From Paraferrimonas sedimenticola (GTDB lineage Bacteria; Pseudomonadota; Gammaproteobacteria; Enterobacterales; Shewanellaceae): a DNA stretch of 64,000 nucleotides. The stretch lies in contig NZ_NRIR01000003.1 in assembly GCF_002282855.1 (NCBI RefSeq), positions 62,001-126,000 of the forward strand. Direction: 5' to 3'. A model generated the notes under the pieces. That model saw only the letters and a list, made by a program, of their open reading frames with translations, was not told where the DNA came from and made no database searches. Of the stretch, positions 51,843 to 60,107 are shown one piece after another. The translations under genes were made by a program, and so were the position numbers. How positions within the stretch are numbered: position 1 is the first letter of the stretch; every line of letters starts with the position of its first letter.

Positions 51843-52508
51843 ATGAACGAATATCTGTTGCTAAAACTGCTGCACTTAATCCTGTTCGTTTACTGGTTGG
51901 GCGGGGATTTGGGAACCTTTTATGCTTCGCGTTATGTGGTGAAAACCGACCTAACGCCAGCACAGCGTCATACCGCGTTGAACATTATGATGGGCGTCGA
52001 CCAAGGTCCGAGAATCTGTATGGCATTGATATTAGGGCCAGGGGTTCATATGGCGGCCATGACGGGCTTAATTCAGGTATCCGGACTGCAATTAACCGCG
52101 CTTTGGTTGGTGTGCCTGTTGTGGGTGTCAATGGTGCTGGTGATTCACTTCGGTCACGGTAAAGCCTTTATCAAGCCACTGACGCAATTTGACTTCGGTT
52201 TTCGTTTAGCGGTCATCGCTCTGTGCATTTATATTGGCGCAACCTCGCTTGCGGGTGCTGGCAAGATTCAAGTGGACTGGCTGGCCTGGAAACTACTGAT
52301 TTTCGCCGCCATGGTGGCTTGTGGTCTGGGTATTCGTCTGCAACTAAAACCTTTCATTCAAGGGTTTGGACAAATGATGCAACAGGGTGCTAGCGAGCAG
52401 TCTGACAAACTCATGCTAACTGGCTTACAACGCGTACGCCCATTCGTTTATTTGATTTGGGTGGGATTGATTGTCAACGCCGCCTTTGGCCTGCATTTGA
52501 TTCAATAA
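51843..52508 (+). CDS. Conserved six-helix membrane protein
   Basis: A 221-residue integral membrane protein with about six helices (LLHLILFVYWLGGDLGTFYA, LTALWLVCLLWVSMVLVIHF, LLIFAAMVACGLGIRLQL, FVYLIWVGLIVNAAFGLHL). Histidines near helix ends (HLILF, VHMAAM, HFGHG) recall haem- or copper-linked membrane proteins such as DUF2269/CopD relatives, but no firm family match. Divergent from the GntR gene; the GST-family gene follows in the same direction nine bases later, so they may be an operon. Confidence 0.65.
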   Translation: MNEYLLLKLLHLILFVYWLGGDLGTFYASRYVVKTDLTPAQRHTALNIMMGVDQGPRICMALILGPGVHMAAMTGLIQVSGLQLTALWLVCLLWVSMVLVIHFGHGKAFIKPLTQFDFGFRLAVIALCIYIGATSLAGAGKIQVDWLAWKLLIFAAMVACGLGIRLQLKPFIQGFGQMMQQGASEQSDKLMLTGLQRVRPFVYLIWVGLIVNAAFGLHLIQ

Positions 52509-52517
52509 GGGTAGATT

Positions 52518-53150
52518 ATGCAACTATTGAGTAGCGACCTGTCGCCATACTCCACACGTGTACGAATTCTGGTCCGTAAATACGGTCTGCCCATTGAGAT
52601 CGTCGCACCGGATTTGCCGCTGCGCACACCGGAATTTTTGGCGAAATATCCACTGGGAAAAATTCCCGTTTTAGTTTTGGACAATGGTCAGCAAATTCCA
52701 GAGTCATGGGCCATTATGAGCTTTTTAGAGCAAACCTATTCGCTGGTTGAGCGCTCACCATTGGAGCAGGCTCGCATCAATACTTGGGTGCGCTACGCTG
52801 ATCTGCACTTGGCGCCTGCGGTGTTTGGTTTATTTGCAGGGTTGCTGCGCGGTGAAGCTACCAATACCGAAGCGGAAATCGCTGCAATCAAAGCGCAATT
52901 GGCCAAGGGAAATGCACTGTTAGCGCAAGATCCCGAGTTAACCGATCGACCGGTGGATATCGCAGACATTGCCGTGGCACCAGTTATGTTCTTCGTGCTT
53001 GCCACGCCAAAAGCGATGGGATTAGACCTTCAGCTGCAGGATTATCCGTTACTGCATCAGTGGTGGCAAAAAGCTCAGGCCGATGCAGATATTGCTCAAG
53101 GCCTACAAGAAGTTGAGAACGCATTCGCCAAGTTTACCGCACCTAAATAA
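52518..53150 (+). CDS. Glutathione S-transferase family protein
   Basis: A 210-residue GST-fold protein: N-terminal thioredoxin-like domain (LLSSDLSPYSTRVRILVRKY, YPLGKIPVLVLDNGQQIPES) with Ser/Tyr in the N-terminal active site region and the ES motif for glutathione, then a helical C-terminal domain (RPVDIADIAVAPVMFFVLAT). It could also be a SspA-like variant. Likely cytoplasmic detoxification; substrate unknown. Confidence 0.85.
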   Translation: MQLLSSDLSPYSTRVRILVRKYGLPIEIVAPDLPLRTPEFLAKYPLGKIPVLVLDNGQQIPESWAIMSFLEQTYSLVERSPLEQARINTWVRYADLHLAPAVFGLFAGLLRGEATNTEAEIAAIKAQLAKGNALLAQDPELTDRPVDIADIAVAPVMFFVLATPKAMGLDLQLQDYPLLHQWWQKAQADADIAQGLQEVENAFAKFTAPK

Positions 53151-53171
53151 GCTAAAGCGTGTTCCACGGAG

Positions 53172-53197
53172 AAGGCCAGTCAATGACTGGCCTTTTT
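53172..53197 (+). terminator. Terminator after the GST gene
   Basis: AAGGCCAGTC-aat-GACTGGCCTT stem-loop with a T-run, 20 bases after the stop. Confidence 0.92.
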
Positions 53198-53381
53198 GAT
53201 CTGAGTCTTAAACCACCTTTAAAGGTGGCGACTGTTGTGTAAGTTTATCTGACAGTTAATTGGCTTTTTGTTTAAGCCTTATCCCGTATAGTGAGCTTCA
53301 AATCCATTAAGCGACAAAACAGTCTTACGGCTTTTCGAGTCTGTGCTGTTTTTTTCCTAATCTGAAACTGAGGTATCTCTT

Positions 53382-53738
53382 ATGTCTGACCAACAAATGA
53401 CCTTAAAGCAGGCGCTCGGTACGCCTCCGAAAATGATTGCTGCTGGAGTGTGGTTTTTCCTCACTTTTGCGATGACCCCTTTGTTAGTGGCGGTAGCCGC
53501 TCGAGTCGCAGTCGTTACCGGAGGAAGTGACGCAGGCATTTGGAATACAATTGTTTCCGGTGCGGTATTTCAAGACGCCACATTGATGGCAATGCTCGCA
53601 GCAACTCTGGTTGGTGAGATCCTGTTTTTTGGCTTGCCTTTTTACTTGGGTAAAGACGTGGTGAAGCTGTTAAAGCAAAAGACCGACGGTCTGTTTAAGA
53701 AAAAATCCAAAGACGCTGAAAAAACCGCTGACGCCTAA
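53382..53738 (+). CDS. Small membrane protein of unknown function
   Basis: A 118-residue protein with two or three membrane helices (MIAAGVWFFLTFAMTPLLVA, ATLMAMLAATLVGEILFFGL) and a lysine-rich cytoplasmic C-terminus (LLKQKTDGLFKKKSKDAEKT). I do not recognise a family. It stands alone upstream of the OprB-type porin gene, with a hairpin between. Confidence 0.6.
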   Translation: MSDQQMTLKQALGTPPKMIAAGVWFFLTFAMTPLLVAVAARVAVVTGGSDAGIWNTIVSGAVFQDATLMAMLAATLVGEILFFGLPFYLGKDVVKLLKQKTDGLFKKKSKDAEKTADA

Positions 53739-53750
53739 TCTCCTCTTGTA

Positions 53751-53777
53751 AGCGCTAGAGCCTTCTCTAGCGCTTTT
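53751..53777 (+). terminator. Hairpin, probable terminator
   Basis: AGCGCTAGAG (53751-53760) pairs with CTCTAGCGCT (53765-53774), followed by four T; a medium-quality terminator. Confidence 0.7.
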
Positions 53778-53801
53778 ACTGCTTTTAAAGAACGCTTTGT
53801 T

Positions 53802-55010
53802 ATGAAACGACTATCACACGCCTGTATGGCGACTTTGTTGTGCCTGGGAGTTAGCTCAGCACAAGCTAACGACAATCCGATAAGCAACCGCCAAGCCTTA
53901 CTCGATGGGCCTGGCACTGCGAAACAGAAACTGAGAGATTCCGGTGTCGACTTGGACCTGCGCTACACCAACTTCCAACAAAACCTGTCAGGCGCTACTG
54001 ATGGCAACGGCTCGCAAAATGGCGGACGTGGCGATTTAGTGATGAACTTCGACGGCGAAAAGCTGGGGCTATGGAAAGGCTTCTCGGTGAACCTGCGCCA
54101 TACCATGGTTCACGGTCAGGCTAACTTTAATCGCGGCTTTGGCCAAAACGGTGTGTTGCTGCCATACAACACGGCTATGGTGTTTCCACGAGAAAACGAA
54201 ACCTCGCTAAACGTCACTCAAAAGTTTAATGATACGGTTAGCATTAGTGCCGGTAAGTTCGACATGTTCGCCTTGAGCGAAGCGGCTCCTTTGCAAGGTG
54301 GCAGCGGCATGGATACCTTTACCAACCTAGGCATTGCCGCAGCAATCAATGGCCTGGTATCGCCGTACACCACAGGCGTAATGCTTAATGTAAACACCAG
54401 CAAAGCCCTAATGAGCTTTATGGTTTACGACCCGCGCAACACACAAGGTGACAATGGTCGTCCTATCTCGCACACCTTTGAAGACGGCACCAGTGCAATG
54501 GCCAATATTACTTTGCCTATCAGTATTGCCGGGCGCATGGGTTATCACACCTTTAACGCCACCGCGAGCGATCAAAAGCACCCGAATTTACGCACCGGCG
54601 AGCCGGTAAACCGACGCTGGTTTGGCGGTTATAGCTTCCAGCAGTTCCTGCAGCACGACGCTGATGACCCATCCAAAGGTTGGGGCCTGTTCGGCCGTAT
54701 CGGTGTCACCGATCGAAACCCGAACTTTATCGCTCGACACTTCATGCTGGGTATTGGTGGTAACAACTTGATGCAAGGTCGCAAAGACGACATGTGGGGT
54801 GTGGCGTACGCCGCTTACGACCTCAGCCACGAGATTGTTGACCCGACTTGGCCAACCGCTATTCGCAATGAACAAATGGCCGAAGCCTATTACAACTTTG
54901 CGGTATTTCCGTGGTTGAGGGTTAGCCCCAATGTTCAGCTAGTGCGACCGTTAGACCGCTCCCGCAACGACGAAGTGGTTTTGGGCATTCGCACTCAACT
55001 GCGTTTTTAA
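53802..55010 (+). CDS. OprB-family carbohydrate-type porin
   Basis: A 402-residue outer-membrane precursor: signal peptide ending SSAQA before NDNPIS, then a 16-strand barrel of the carbohydrate-selective porin OprB family (SNRQALLDGPGTAKQKLRDS, DLVMNFDGEKLGLWKGFSVN, YHTFNATASDQKHPNLRTGE, NPNFIARHFMLGIGGNNLMQ) ending RTQLRF with the terminal phenylalanine. OprB members pass glucose and other sugars, but the ligand here cannot be read from sequence. It is single and convergent with the LysR gene at 55076. Confidence 0.85.
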   Translation: MKRLSHACMATLLCLGVSSAQANDNPISNRQALLDGPGTAKQKLRDSGVDLDLRYTNFQQNLSGATDGNGSQNGGRGDLVMNFDGEKLGLWKGFSVNLRHTMVHGQANFNRGFGQNGVLLPYNTAMVFPRENETSLNVTQKFNDTVSISAGKFDMFALSEAAPLQGGSGMDTFTNLGIAAAINGLVSPYTTGVMLNVNTSKALMSFMVYDPRNTQGDNGRPISHTFEDGTSAMANITLPISIAGRMGYHTFNATASDQKHPNLRTGEPVNRRWFGGYSFQQFLQHDADDPSKGWGLFGRIGVTDRNPNFIARHFMLGIGGNNLMQGRKDDMWGVAYAAYDLSHEIVDPTWPTAIRNEQMAEAYYNFAVFPWLRVSPNVQLVRPLDRSRNDEVVLGIRTQLRF

Positions 55011-55051
55011 TGCAGAAGTGCTCTAACTAGAAACCAAATTCAACAGTTTTT

Positions 55052-55078
55052 GGCCGCGGAGCTTCCGCGGCCTTTTTA
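55052..55078. terminator. Bidirectional terminator after the porin
   Basis: GGCCGCGGA-gct-TCCGCGGCC stem with five T on the right, reaching the stop codon of the convergent LysR gene. Confidence 0.88.
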
Positions 55079-55948
55079 TTTAAGGTACTCGTCGATTAAA
55101 AAGCGTTTCGCGGGTCCTGCTTCAGAGCCGGCCAACTGCACTAGGTCGATGGGAATGCTAAGTCCAGCATTGAGTAAGTTACTTTTAAATTCGATTAAGG
55201 TTCCTAGCTGAATTCGCTCTTGCGCCAATTCCATGGGAATGCAGGCCCAGCCGAGGCCTTGCTCAACTAACTTCACTAAATCTTCCATGCTGCTGGTTTC
55301 CCAAATCTCAGGTGAATACAAAAGAGCGTTGGACAGGAGCGGGTTCATGCTCAGGCTCAGGCAAGCAATTTGACGTTGGGTGAACAGGGTTTGCGCGTCT
55401 ACTAGTCCTATATCGGCTAAATTTGAATCCGGCGAACAAACTAACACCAGTTCCACAAACCCAATGCCTTTGGCGTCAAACACAACGTCGACTTGCCCTT
55501 GTTGAGCCATGATCACCAAGTCGAACTGCTCGTCAGCTAATCCTGCTTGAAGAGAAATCGGATCACCGCGTTCAAGCCGCACTCTGGTATCGGGGAAGCG
55601 TCGAGACAATACCTCAGTTTGGTTTTCAAAGAAGCTCGATGGCACCAATTCACCCACGCCAATTCTGATGATTGGCTCTATCTCACTCGGTTGTTCCACT
55701 AGGCTAGATTCAATCCGGTTGACCTCGCTAAACAGAATCTTAGAACGGGCGTACAGACGCTCACCTTCTTGGGTCAGTGTTGGTTTTCGTGTGCTGCGGT
55801 CAAACAGTTGAACGCCCAAATAGTCTTCCAAATTAATGACCCCGGTGCTGACCGTACTAACGCCTTTGTTGAGTTTGCGTGCCGCTGCTGAAAAACTGCC
55901 GGACTCAACCGCGACTTTAAACATGTTCATTTGTTCTAGAGAGAGCAT
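55076..55948 (-). CDS. LysR-family regulator, left member of a related pair
   Basis: A 290-residue LysR regulator beginning MLSLEQMNMFKVAVESGSFS. The winged helix is in residues 1-60 (AAARKLNKGVSTVSTGVINL, ending FDRSTRKPTLTQEG). It shares the unusual FDRSTR(K/N)P.LT stretch and general layout with the LysR gene at 58577, so the two are likely paralogues. It is divergent from the amidinotransferase-like gene at 56155, which it probably controls. Tandem GCCAATA repeats (55988-56003) lie in the shared promoter region. Confidence 0.85.
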   Translation of the reverse strand: MLSLEQMNMFKVAVESGSFSAAARKLNKGVSTVSTGVINLEDYLGVQLFDRSTRKPTLTQEGERLYARSKILFSEVNRIESSLVEQPSEIEPIIRIGVGELVPSSFFENQTEVLSRRFPDTRVRLERGDPISLQAGLADEQFDLVIMAQQGQVDVVFDAKGIGFVELVLVCSPDSNLADIGLVDAQTLFTQRQIACLSLSMNPLLSNALLYSPEIWETSSMEDLVKLVEQGLGWACIPMELAQERIQLGTLIEFKSNLLNAGLSIPIDLVQLAGSEAGPAKRFLIDEYLK

Positions 55949-56154
55949 GGTGATCCCAATAACTTTCAATATTCATGTAGTTTTATGGCCAATATAGCCA
56001 ATAAACGCAAGATTGATCAGTATTTCAGCCTGAACTTACAATATTTTGGGAATTAACTTATTTAGAATTTACGTCAGCTTTCGCTAAATTACGCCTCGAG
56101 TTAACGCCGAGTCTCCTGAACTTGGCCGACATTTAACAGATAGAGGTATCGAGT

Positions 56155-57342
56155 ATGTCAGCAACCAATAACCCTAGCTGCGTAGATTTGATGAAAAATC
56201 CTGCAGCCAAGCCGCAAGACAAAACTGAGCAATGGAGTGTGTTTAACCAACACTGGGAAGACCAAGTTCGTGGAAAAGGCATTAAGGTTCACGAAGAGCA
56301 CTGTTCAGCCAAGCTGCGCGCTTGTATGGTTGGCGACCCCTTCTCGGTGGACATTCCAATTCTGACTCCAGAGATGAAAGGTCTGATTCGTGATAACGCC
56401 AGCGAAGAGTTGTACAACAACTGGAAAGAAAATGGCGGCCGCGCCATGCGCGATGCAGATCCTGAGCGTTTTGAGAAAATCTGCGAAGAGATCGCTCACC
56501 GTGATGAGCAGTATGAAAAAGCTGGCATCACCATCATCAAAAACAAGTTGGGTTGGTACCCAGAAGAGGCCATCAACTACAACGGTGCCTGGAATGGCCC
56601 TAGCTTGATGTCTATCTACGCGGCGTCTAAATTCCGCGGTGCCAATAACGGTATCATCGTTGCTGAATCTTGTGGCCCAGTGAAAGGCTGTGAAGCCTCT
56701 TCGCGCGCTGCGACTATCGCGCTTATCGAAGAAGATCCAGAAGCGGCATTGATTTCTTTCTTGTCCCACGAGCCAAACCCAACCATTTCTGGCCCTGGTT
56801 TCGGCGGTCTGGATTTGGCTGACTGGCGTCTAATGCCTAACAAAACCATTCTTTGGGGCTATGGTGTGGGCGATAAGAGCCAAATCGCCGCGGCGAAAGC
56901 CACTGGTGAGCACACAGCGGCGGGTTGGCCGCGCGGTCGTGACATCTTTATGCGTCTGCTGTCGCAACTGGGTTACAAGCAAGAGACCTGGTGGTTTGAC
57001 TCTAACTTGGGTTACCACGAAGACTGCGTAATGATGAACATGGTTGAAGGTGTTATCGGTCTGCCTGACGACGGCAAGAACGGCGCCTGGAGCGATTTGC
57101 CTGACTTCATGAAGGACTACGAGATCCTGCCGCTTCCTGTTGAAGATGTACGTCGTGGTGCCAGTAACTCAACCGCTATTGGCGATGGTCGTATCTTTAT
57201 GGATAGCACTTGTACTAAGACCATGAAGATGCTGGAGAGCAAAGGCTACGAGCCAATTCCAGTAAACTACCAGACTTGTTGGTCGACCTTCAACTCGGGT
57301 ATCGATTGTTCAGATTCAAACATCTGGCGTGAAGACGACTAG
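56155..57342 (+). CDS. Amidinotransferase-superfamily (guanidino-group modifying) enzyme
   Basis: A 395-residue protein of the pentein fold. Residues are arranged as in the guanidino-modifying enzymes: HEEHCSAKLRACMVGDPFS near the start, GGLDLADWRLMPNKTILWGY (acidic site Asp220), the catalytic histidine in NLGYHEDC (His288, with Asp290) and a C-terminal SGIDCSDSNIW where Cys385 would be the nucleophile. Relatives transfer or remove groups on arginine-like guanidines: glycine amidinotransferase, arginine deiminase, dimethylargininase. Substrate is not recoverable from sequence. Codons are those of a well-expressed gene. LysR on the left and DUF1989 on the right suggest one pathway. Confidence 0.8.
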   Translation: MSATNNPSCVDLMKNPAAKPQDKTEQWSVFNQHWEDQVRGKGIKVHEEHCSAKLRACMVGDPFSVDIPILTPEMKGLIRDNASEELYNNWKENGGRAMRDADPERFEKICEEIAHRDEQYEKAGITIIKNKLGWYPEEAINYNGAWNGPSLMSIYAASKFRGANNGIIVAESCGPVKGCEASSRAATIALIEEDPEAALISFLSHEPNPTISGPGFGGLDLADWRLMPNKTILWGYGVGDKSQIAAAKATGEHTAAGWPRGRDIFMRLLSQLGYKQETWWFDSNLGYHEDCVMMNMVEGVIGLPDDGKNGAWSDLPDFMKDYEILPLPVEDVRRGASNSTAIGDGRIFMDSTCTKTMKMLESKGYEPIPVNYQTCWSTFNSGIDCSDSNIWREDD

Positions 57343-57375
57343 TCTAGACTCATACCCGTCTCGATTAGGGAAGCT

Positions 57376-57404
57376 AAGCCCGCTCATTATGAGTGGGCTT
57401 TTTT
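57376..57404 (+). terminator. Terminator after the amidinotransferase-like gene
   Basis: AAGCCCGCTC-attat-GAGTGGGCTT stem (one G-T mismatch type position) followed by six T. Confidence 0.88.
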
Positions 57405-57452
57405 ATGGATTAGCCAAATAGATATGTAAGTAATTCTTAAGGTTCACTGACT

Positions 57453-57481
57453 TTGACTGCAAGTTTATTCCGGTACTATAC
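57453..57481 (+). promoter_or_regulatory. Candidate promoter of the DUF1989 gene
   Basis: TTGACT (57453-57458) and CTATAC (57476-57481) are 17 bases apart. The start would be near 57488, giving a leader of about 87 bases that contains the hairpin at 57492-57524. Confidence 0.5.
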
Positions 57482-57491
57482 ACGCATCAAC

Positions 57492-57524
57492 GGCAAACAA
57501 GGACACTCAAACGAGTGAGTTGCC
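57492..57524 (+). promoter_or_regulatory. Hairpin in the DUF1989 leader
   Basis: GGCAA pairs with TTGCC as an outer stem and CACTC with GAGTG as an inner stem around AAAC (57492-57524). It is near the 5' end of the predicted transcript, has no T-run, and could stabilise the mRNA or act in regulation. Confidence 0.4.
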
Positions 57525-57574
57525 AATCTCAGTCAAGGATGCGTTTTTAACTTGTAAATCGAAAAGGTGAAACC

Positions 57575-58492
57575 ATGTCTGAAGTTATCAGCACTGAATA
57601 CAACGAAGATTGCGATCCAGCCAAAACTTATGAGCGTATGGCCGGCGCGGATGTTGAGTTTTACAACAAGGTTCGTGCAACCAAGTCTGAAGGCACTCGT
57701 ACTCAAGTATACGATGACTTGCTAGAAGCTCACACTGGTAACTCTTTCTTCGTTAAGGCTGGCCAGGTTATTCGCTTTGAACAGCGTCCTAGCTTGCACA
57801 ACGGTCGTACTCAAATCATCGACGTACAAATGGTAACCCCTGACCTGAAGCAATGGGCTGACCACTTGAACAACTCAGGCCTAGAAGGTTTGAACTTGCG
57901 CCAAGACTCAGGTGTATGGTCGCAAAGCGGTTACCTAGAGAAGATGGCGACTTTGGTTGAAGACGAGTTCCCACAAGACAAGCTAGACGAAGGTTTCACT
58001 CACATTTTCTTCGCAGCTCACTGTAACGCTGACTGGCTACAAATGCTGTACGGTGAAGAAGGTAACGTGAACTCTTGCCACGAGAACTTCATCCACGCTT
58101 TCCTACGTGTACCAGCGATTGCTGCAATTGAAGACGAAGAAGAGCGCAAGCGCGTTGCTATGTTCCACGCGGACCGCAACGACATCAACATCTTCCAGCC
58201 GAACAAGTTTACTCAGGCGGAAGACAACATCACTCGCTGTGTACTAGCCCCAGCTCCACCGGTAGAAGACGGTGTTGGTGTTGAGTTCTACGCTGAGAAA
58301 GACATGTACGTTGTGGTTTCTAACTGCCCATACGCAGACCAGGCGCTACCTTTCCCAGAAGCTAAGCCTAACCCAGTTTACGTTTCTGTATACGACACTG
58401 GTGTTGAGCCTTGCCACCCTGGTATGAACAACCAAGGTTGGGAAGACAAGGTTTGGGAGCGTATCCACACTAAAGATGTGTCTCCTAAGTAA
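57575..58492 (+). CDS. DUF1989-family (urea-carboxylase-associated) protein, strongly expressed type
   Basis: A 305-residue protein with the DUF1989 pattern: FFVKAGQVIRFEQRP, RTQIIDVQMVTPDLKQWADH, a histidine/cysteine stretch HIFFAAHCNADWLQMLYGEE, NSCHENFIHAF, RNDINIFQP, and the C-terminal VEFYAEKDMYVVVSNCPYAD. DUF1989 proteins usually sit beside urea carboxylase and allophanate hydrolase; none is here. Codon choice is very biased (arginine only CGT/CGC, mostly GGT, AAC, GAA), as in highly expressed genes. It has its own candidate promoter, a leader hairpin and a strong terminator. No reaction is established for the family. Convergent with the second LysR gene. Confidence 0.85.
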   Translation: MSEVISTEYNEDCDPAKTYERMAGADVEFYNKVRATKSEGTRTQVYDDLLEAHTGNSFFVKAGQVIRFEQRPSLHNGRTQIIDVQMVTPDLKQWADHLNNSGLEGLNLRQDSGVWSQSGYLEKMATLVEDEFPQDKLDEGFTHIFFAAHCNADWLQMLYGEEGNVNSCHENFIHAFLRVPAIAAIEDEEERKRVAMFHADRNDINIFQPNKFTQAEDNITRCVLAPAPPVEDGVGVEFYAEKDMYVVVSNCPYADQALPFPEAKPNPVYVSVYDTGVEPCHPGMNNQGWEDKVWERIHTKDVSPK

Positions 58493-58517
58493 GCTTTAGC
58501 AAGCTGCTAAATTGAAG

Positions 58518-58543
58518 AGCCCCGCACACCGCGGGGCTTTTTG
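58518..58543. terminator. Terminator between DUF1989 and the second LysR gene
   Basis: AGCCCCGC-acacc-GCGGGGCT stem followed by T; the convergent LysR gene ends at 58577. Confidence 0.9.
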
Positions 58544-58576
58544 CGTTTCGCTACAGCCTTTTCTTGCAGCAAAGCG

Positions 58577-59452
58577 TTAGCCGGAGTGCTGCAATCGCAT
58601 ATAGTCAATGACCCCTTGATGCACCATGCCATCGGATTGTCCTGCGCGCCAAATAAGCGCGGCTGGAATTGAGCGTTTTAGCGTGTGGTGGACGGGTAAC
58701 TCCACCAACAGACCCGAATCTAGGTAGCTTTGTAGCAAGTCTTTCACGGCCATGGTCCAGGTAAAGCCATACTGGGTAATTTCAGCGGCTGATCGCACTG
58801 TGTCGCAACGCCACACAAAAGGTGAAACCGCCACGTCTTGTTGATGCGATGGGCGCTCAAGTACGGCTTGTCGGTGCTTCTCTAGGTCGTGCAACGTGAC
58901 TTTGTCGAGCTCACTTAACGGATGCTCGGGCGCTGCTACATAAATCAGATCTGCTGCGGGCAAGGTGAGGGTGTTTAGGTTACTAAAGATGCCTTGTTCC
59001 ACCAGAATAAAGCCGATATCCGCCTCTTCATTTAATACCGTCTTAATAATCTCGGCGGAGGACTGCTGTTTAATTTGCAGTTCCAGTCCCGGAAAGCTTT
59101 GGTCTATGTACTCCAGTAACTTGTGCTCTTGTGGCACGTTGTAAGCCGGCTCAATAGCAATGGTGTACTTGGATTCCTGCTCTGGGTGGAACTCTTCGGC
59201 CAGAGTCTCAAAGTGCTGGCAACGAGATAAAATTAGCTTGGCTTCTTTGTAGAGTACCTCGCCTGCTGCTGTGAGCTTGGGGTTGCGAGTGCTGCGGTCA
59301 AACAGCTCCTGGTTAAGATCCAACTCCAAATTAGAGATGGTCATCGATATTGCTGAATGGGTTTTCTTGAGTTTACGTCCAGCGGCCGAGAAAGAGCCTT
59401 GTTCGGCGGCCAGCACAAAGGCCTGAAGTTGTAGCAGGTTAATGGTGAGCAC
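58577..59452 (-). CDS. LysR-family regulator, right member of the related pair
   Basis: A 291-residue LysR regulator beginning MLTINLLQLQAFVLAAEQGS. The helix-turn-helix region (FSAAGRKLKKTHSAISMTIS, ending FDRSTRNPKLTAAG) matches the left-hand LysR protein closely in layout and in the FDRSTR motif. It lies downstream of the flavin-reductase gene on the same strand but after a strong terminator, so it has its own promoter in 59453-59520. It may control the bilin-reductase-like gene set; the effector is unknown. Confidence 0.85.
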   Translation of the reverse strand: MLTINLLQLQAFVLAAEQGSFSAAGRKLKKTHSAISMTISNLELDLNQELFDRSTRNPKLTAAGEVLYKEAKLILSRCQHFETLAEEFHPEQESKYTIAIEPAYNVPQEHKLLEYIDQSFPGLELQIKQQSSAEIIKTVLNEEADIGFILVEQGIFSNLNTLTLPAADLIYVAAPEHPLSELDKVTLHDLEKHRQAVLERPSHQQDVAVSPFVWRCDTVRSAAEITQYGFTWTMAVKDLLQSYLDSGLLVELPVHHTLKRSIPAALIWRAGQSDGMVHQGVIDYMRLQHSG

Positions 59453-59520
59453 GAGTTAAACCTTAAGTAAGCTGGTTTGTTCTGTCAGGTTAGCTGACAC
59501 AAAGCTCAGGTTCAACGAAT

Positions 59521-59558
59521 AAAAAAAGGAGCCAACATCGCAAGCGATGGGCTCCTTT
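59521..59558 (-). terminator. Terminator ending the flavin-reductase operon
   Basis: Read on the minus strand, AAAGGAGCCCATCGCTTGCG and ATGTTGGCTCC form a stem (GGAGCC/GGCTCC plus CATCGC/GCGATG) followed by a run of T (plus-strand A-run at 59521-59527). It separates the operon from the LysR gene. Confidence 0.9.
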
Positions 59559-59603
59559 ATGCGTTAAAGACAAACCTGGGGGGGTGGCCTTTATCGCATT
59601 CTT

Positions 59604-60098
59604 TTACGCGGTAGCGGCCAGTTGACGATATTGTCCACCGTGGAAAATCAGTGGGTTTTCGTCCGTTGTATCAAAGGCGAGTACCTGCCCAACCATAATC
59701 ACATGGTCACCACCTTCGTATTGGTGCACCAAGCGACATTGAAAGCGAGCGCAGTACTCCTCAAACAGTGGAACTCCGCCAATGCCTTCGCTGGTTGCAA
59801 CCTGACCAAACTTGTCAGCACCTTGGCGGGCAAACAAGTTCGACTGTTCAGACTGGCTTTCACCCAAGACGTGCACTGCAAAATGCTCGTTCTCGGTGAA
59901 TGCTTGTAGCGATAGCGCACGCCTATCAATGCTCCACAGCACCATAGGTGGATCCAAAGAGACAGAGTTAAAGCTACTGGCGGTCATGCCAATCAGCTCC
60001 CCGTCCGCGGCCTTGGTGGTAATAATGGTCACCCCAGTGGCAAATTTACCTAGGCTGTGGCGAAACTGCTGCGGGTCAAAGTCTTTGCTTTGGCTCAT
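59604..60098 (-). CDS. Flavin reductase-domain protein
   Basis: A 164-residue protein of the flavin-reductase (HpaC/DIM6-NTAB) family: SLGKFATGVTIITTKAADGE, TASSFNSVSLDPPMVLWSID, FAVHVLGESQSEQSNLFARQ, CRLVHQYEGGDHVIMVGQVL and PLIFHGGQYRQLA. The family reduces FMN or FAD with NAD(P)H for a partner oxygenase or reductase. It starts nine bases after the lipocalin-like gene (ATG 60098 behind AAGGAGGCGCC), so they are co-transcribed. No flavin monooxygenase is in the window. Confidence 0.9.
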   Translation of the reverse strand: MSQSKDFDPQQFRHSLGKFATGVTIITTKAADGELIGMTASSFNSVSLDPPMVLWSIDRRALSLQAFTENEHFAVHVLGESQSEQSNLFARQGADKFGQVATSEGIGGVPLFEEYCARFQCRLVHQYEGGDHVIMVGQVLAFDTTDENPLIFHGGQYRQLAATA

Positions 60099-60107
60099 GG
60101 CGCCTCC

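Noticed and set aside
55988-56003. Firm LysR binding site
   Set aside because: The GCCAATA repeat is only 16 bases and does not fit a clear T-N11-A palindrome; reported as an observation only.
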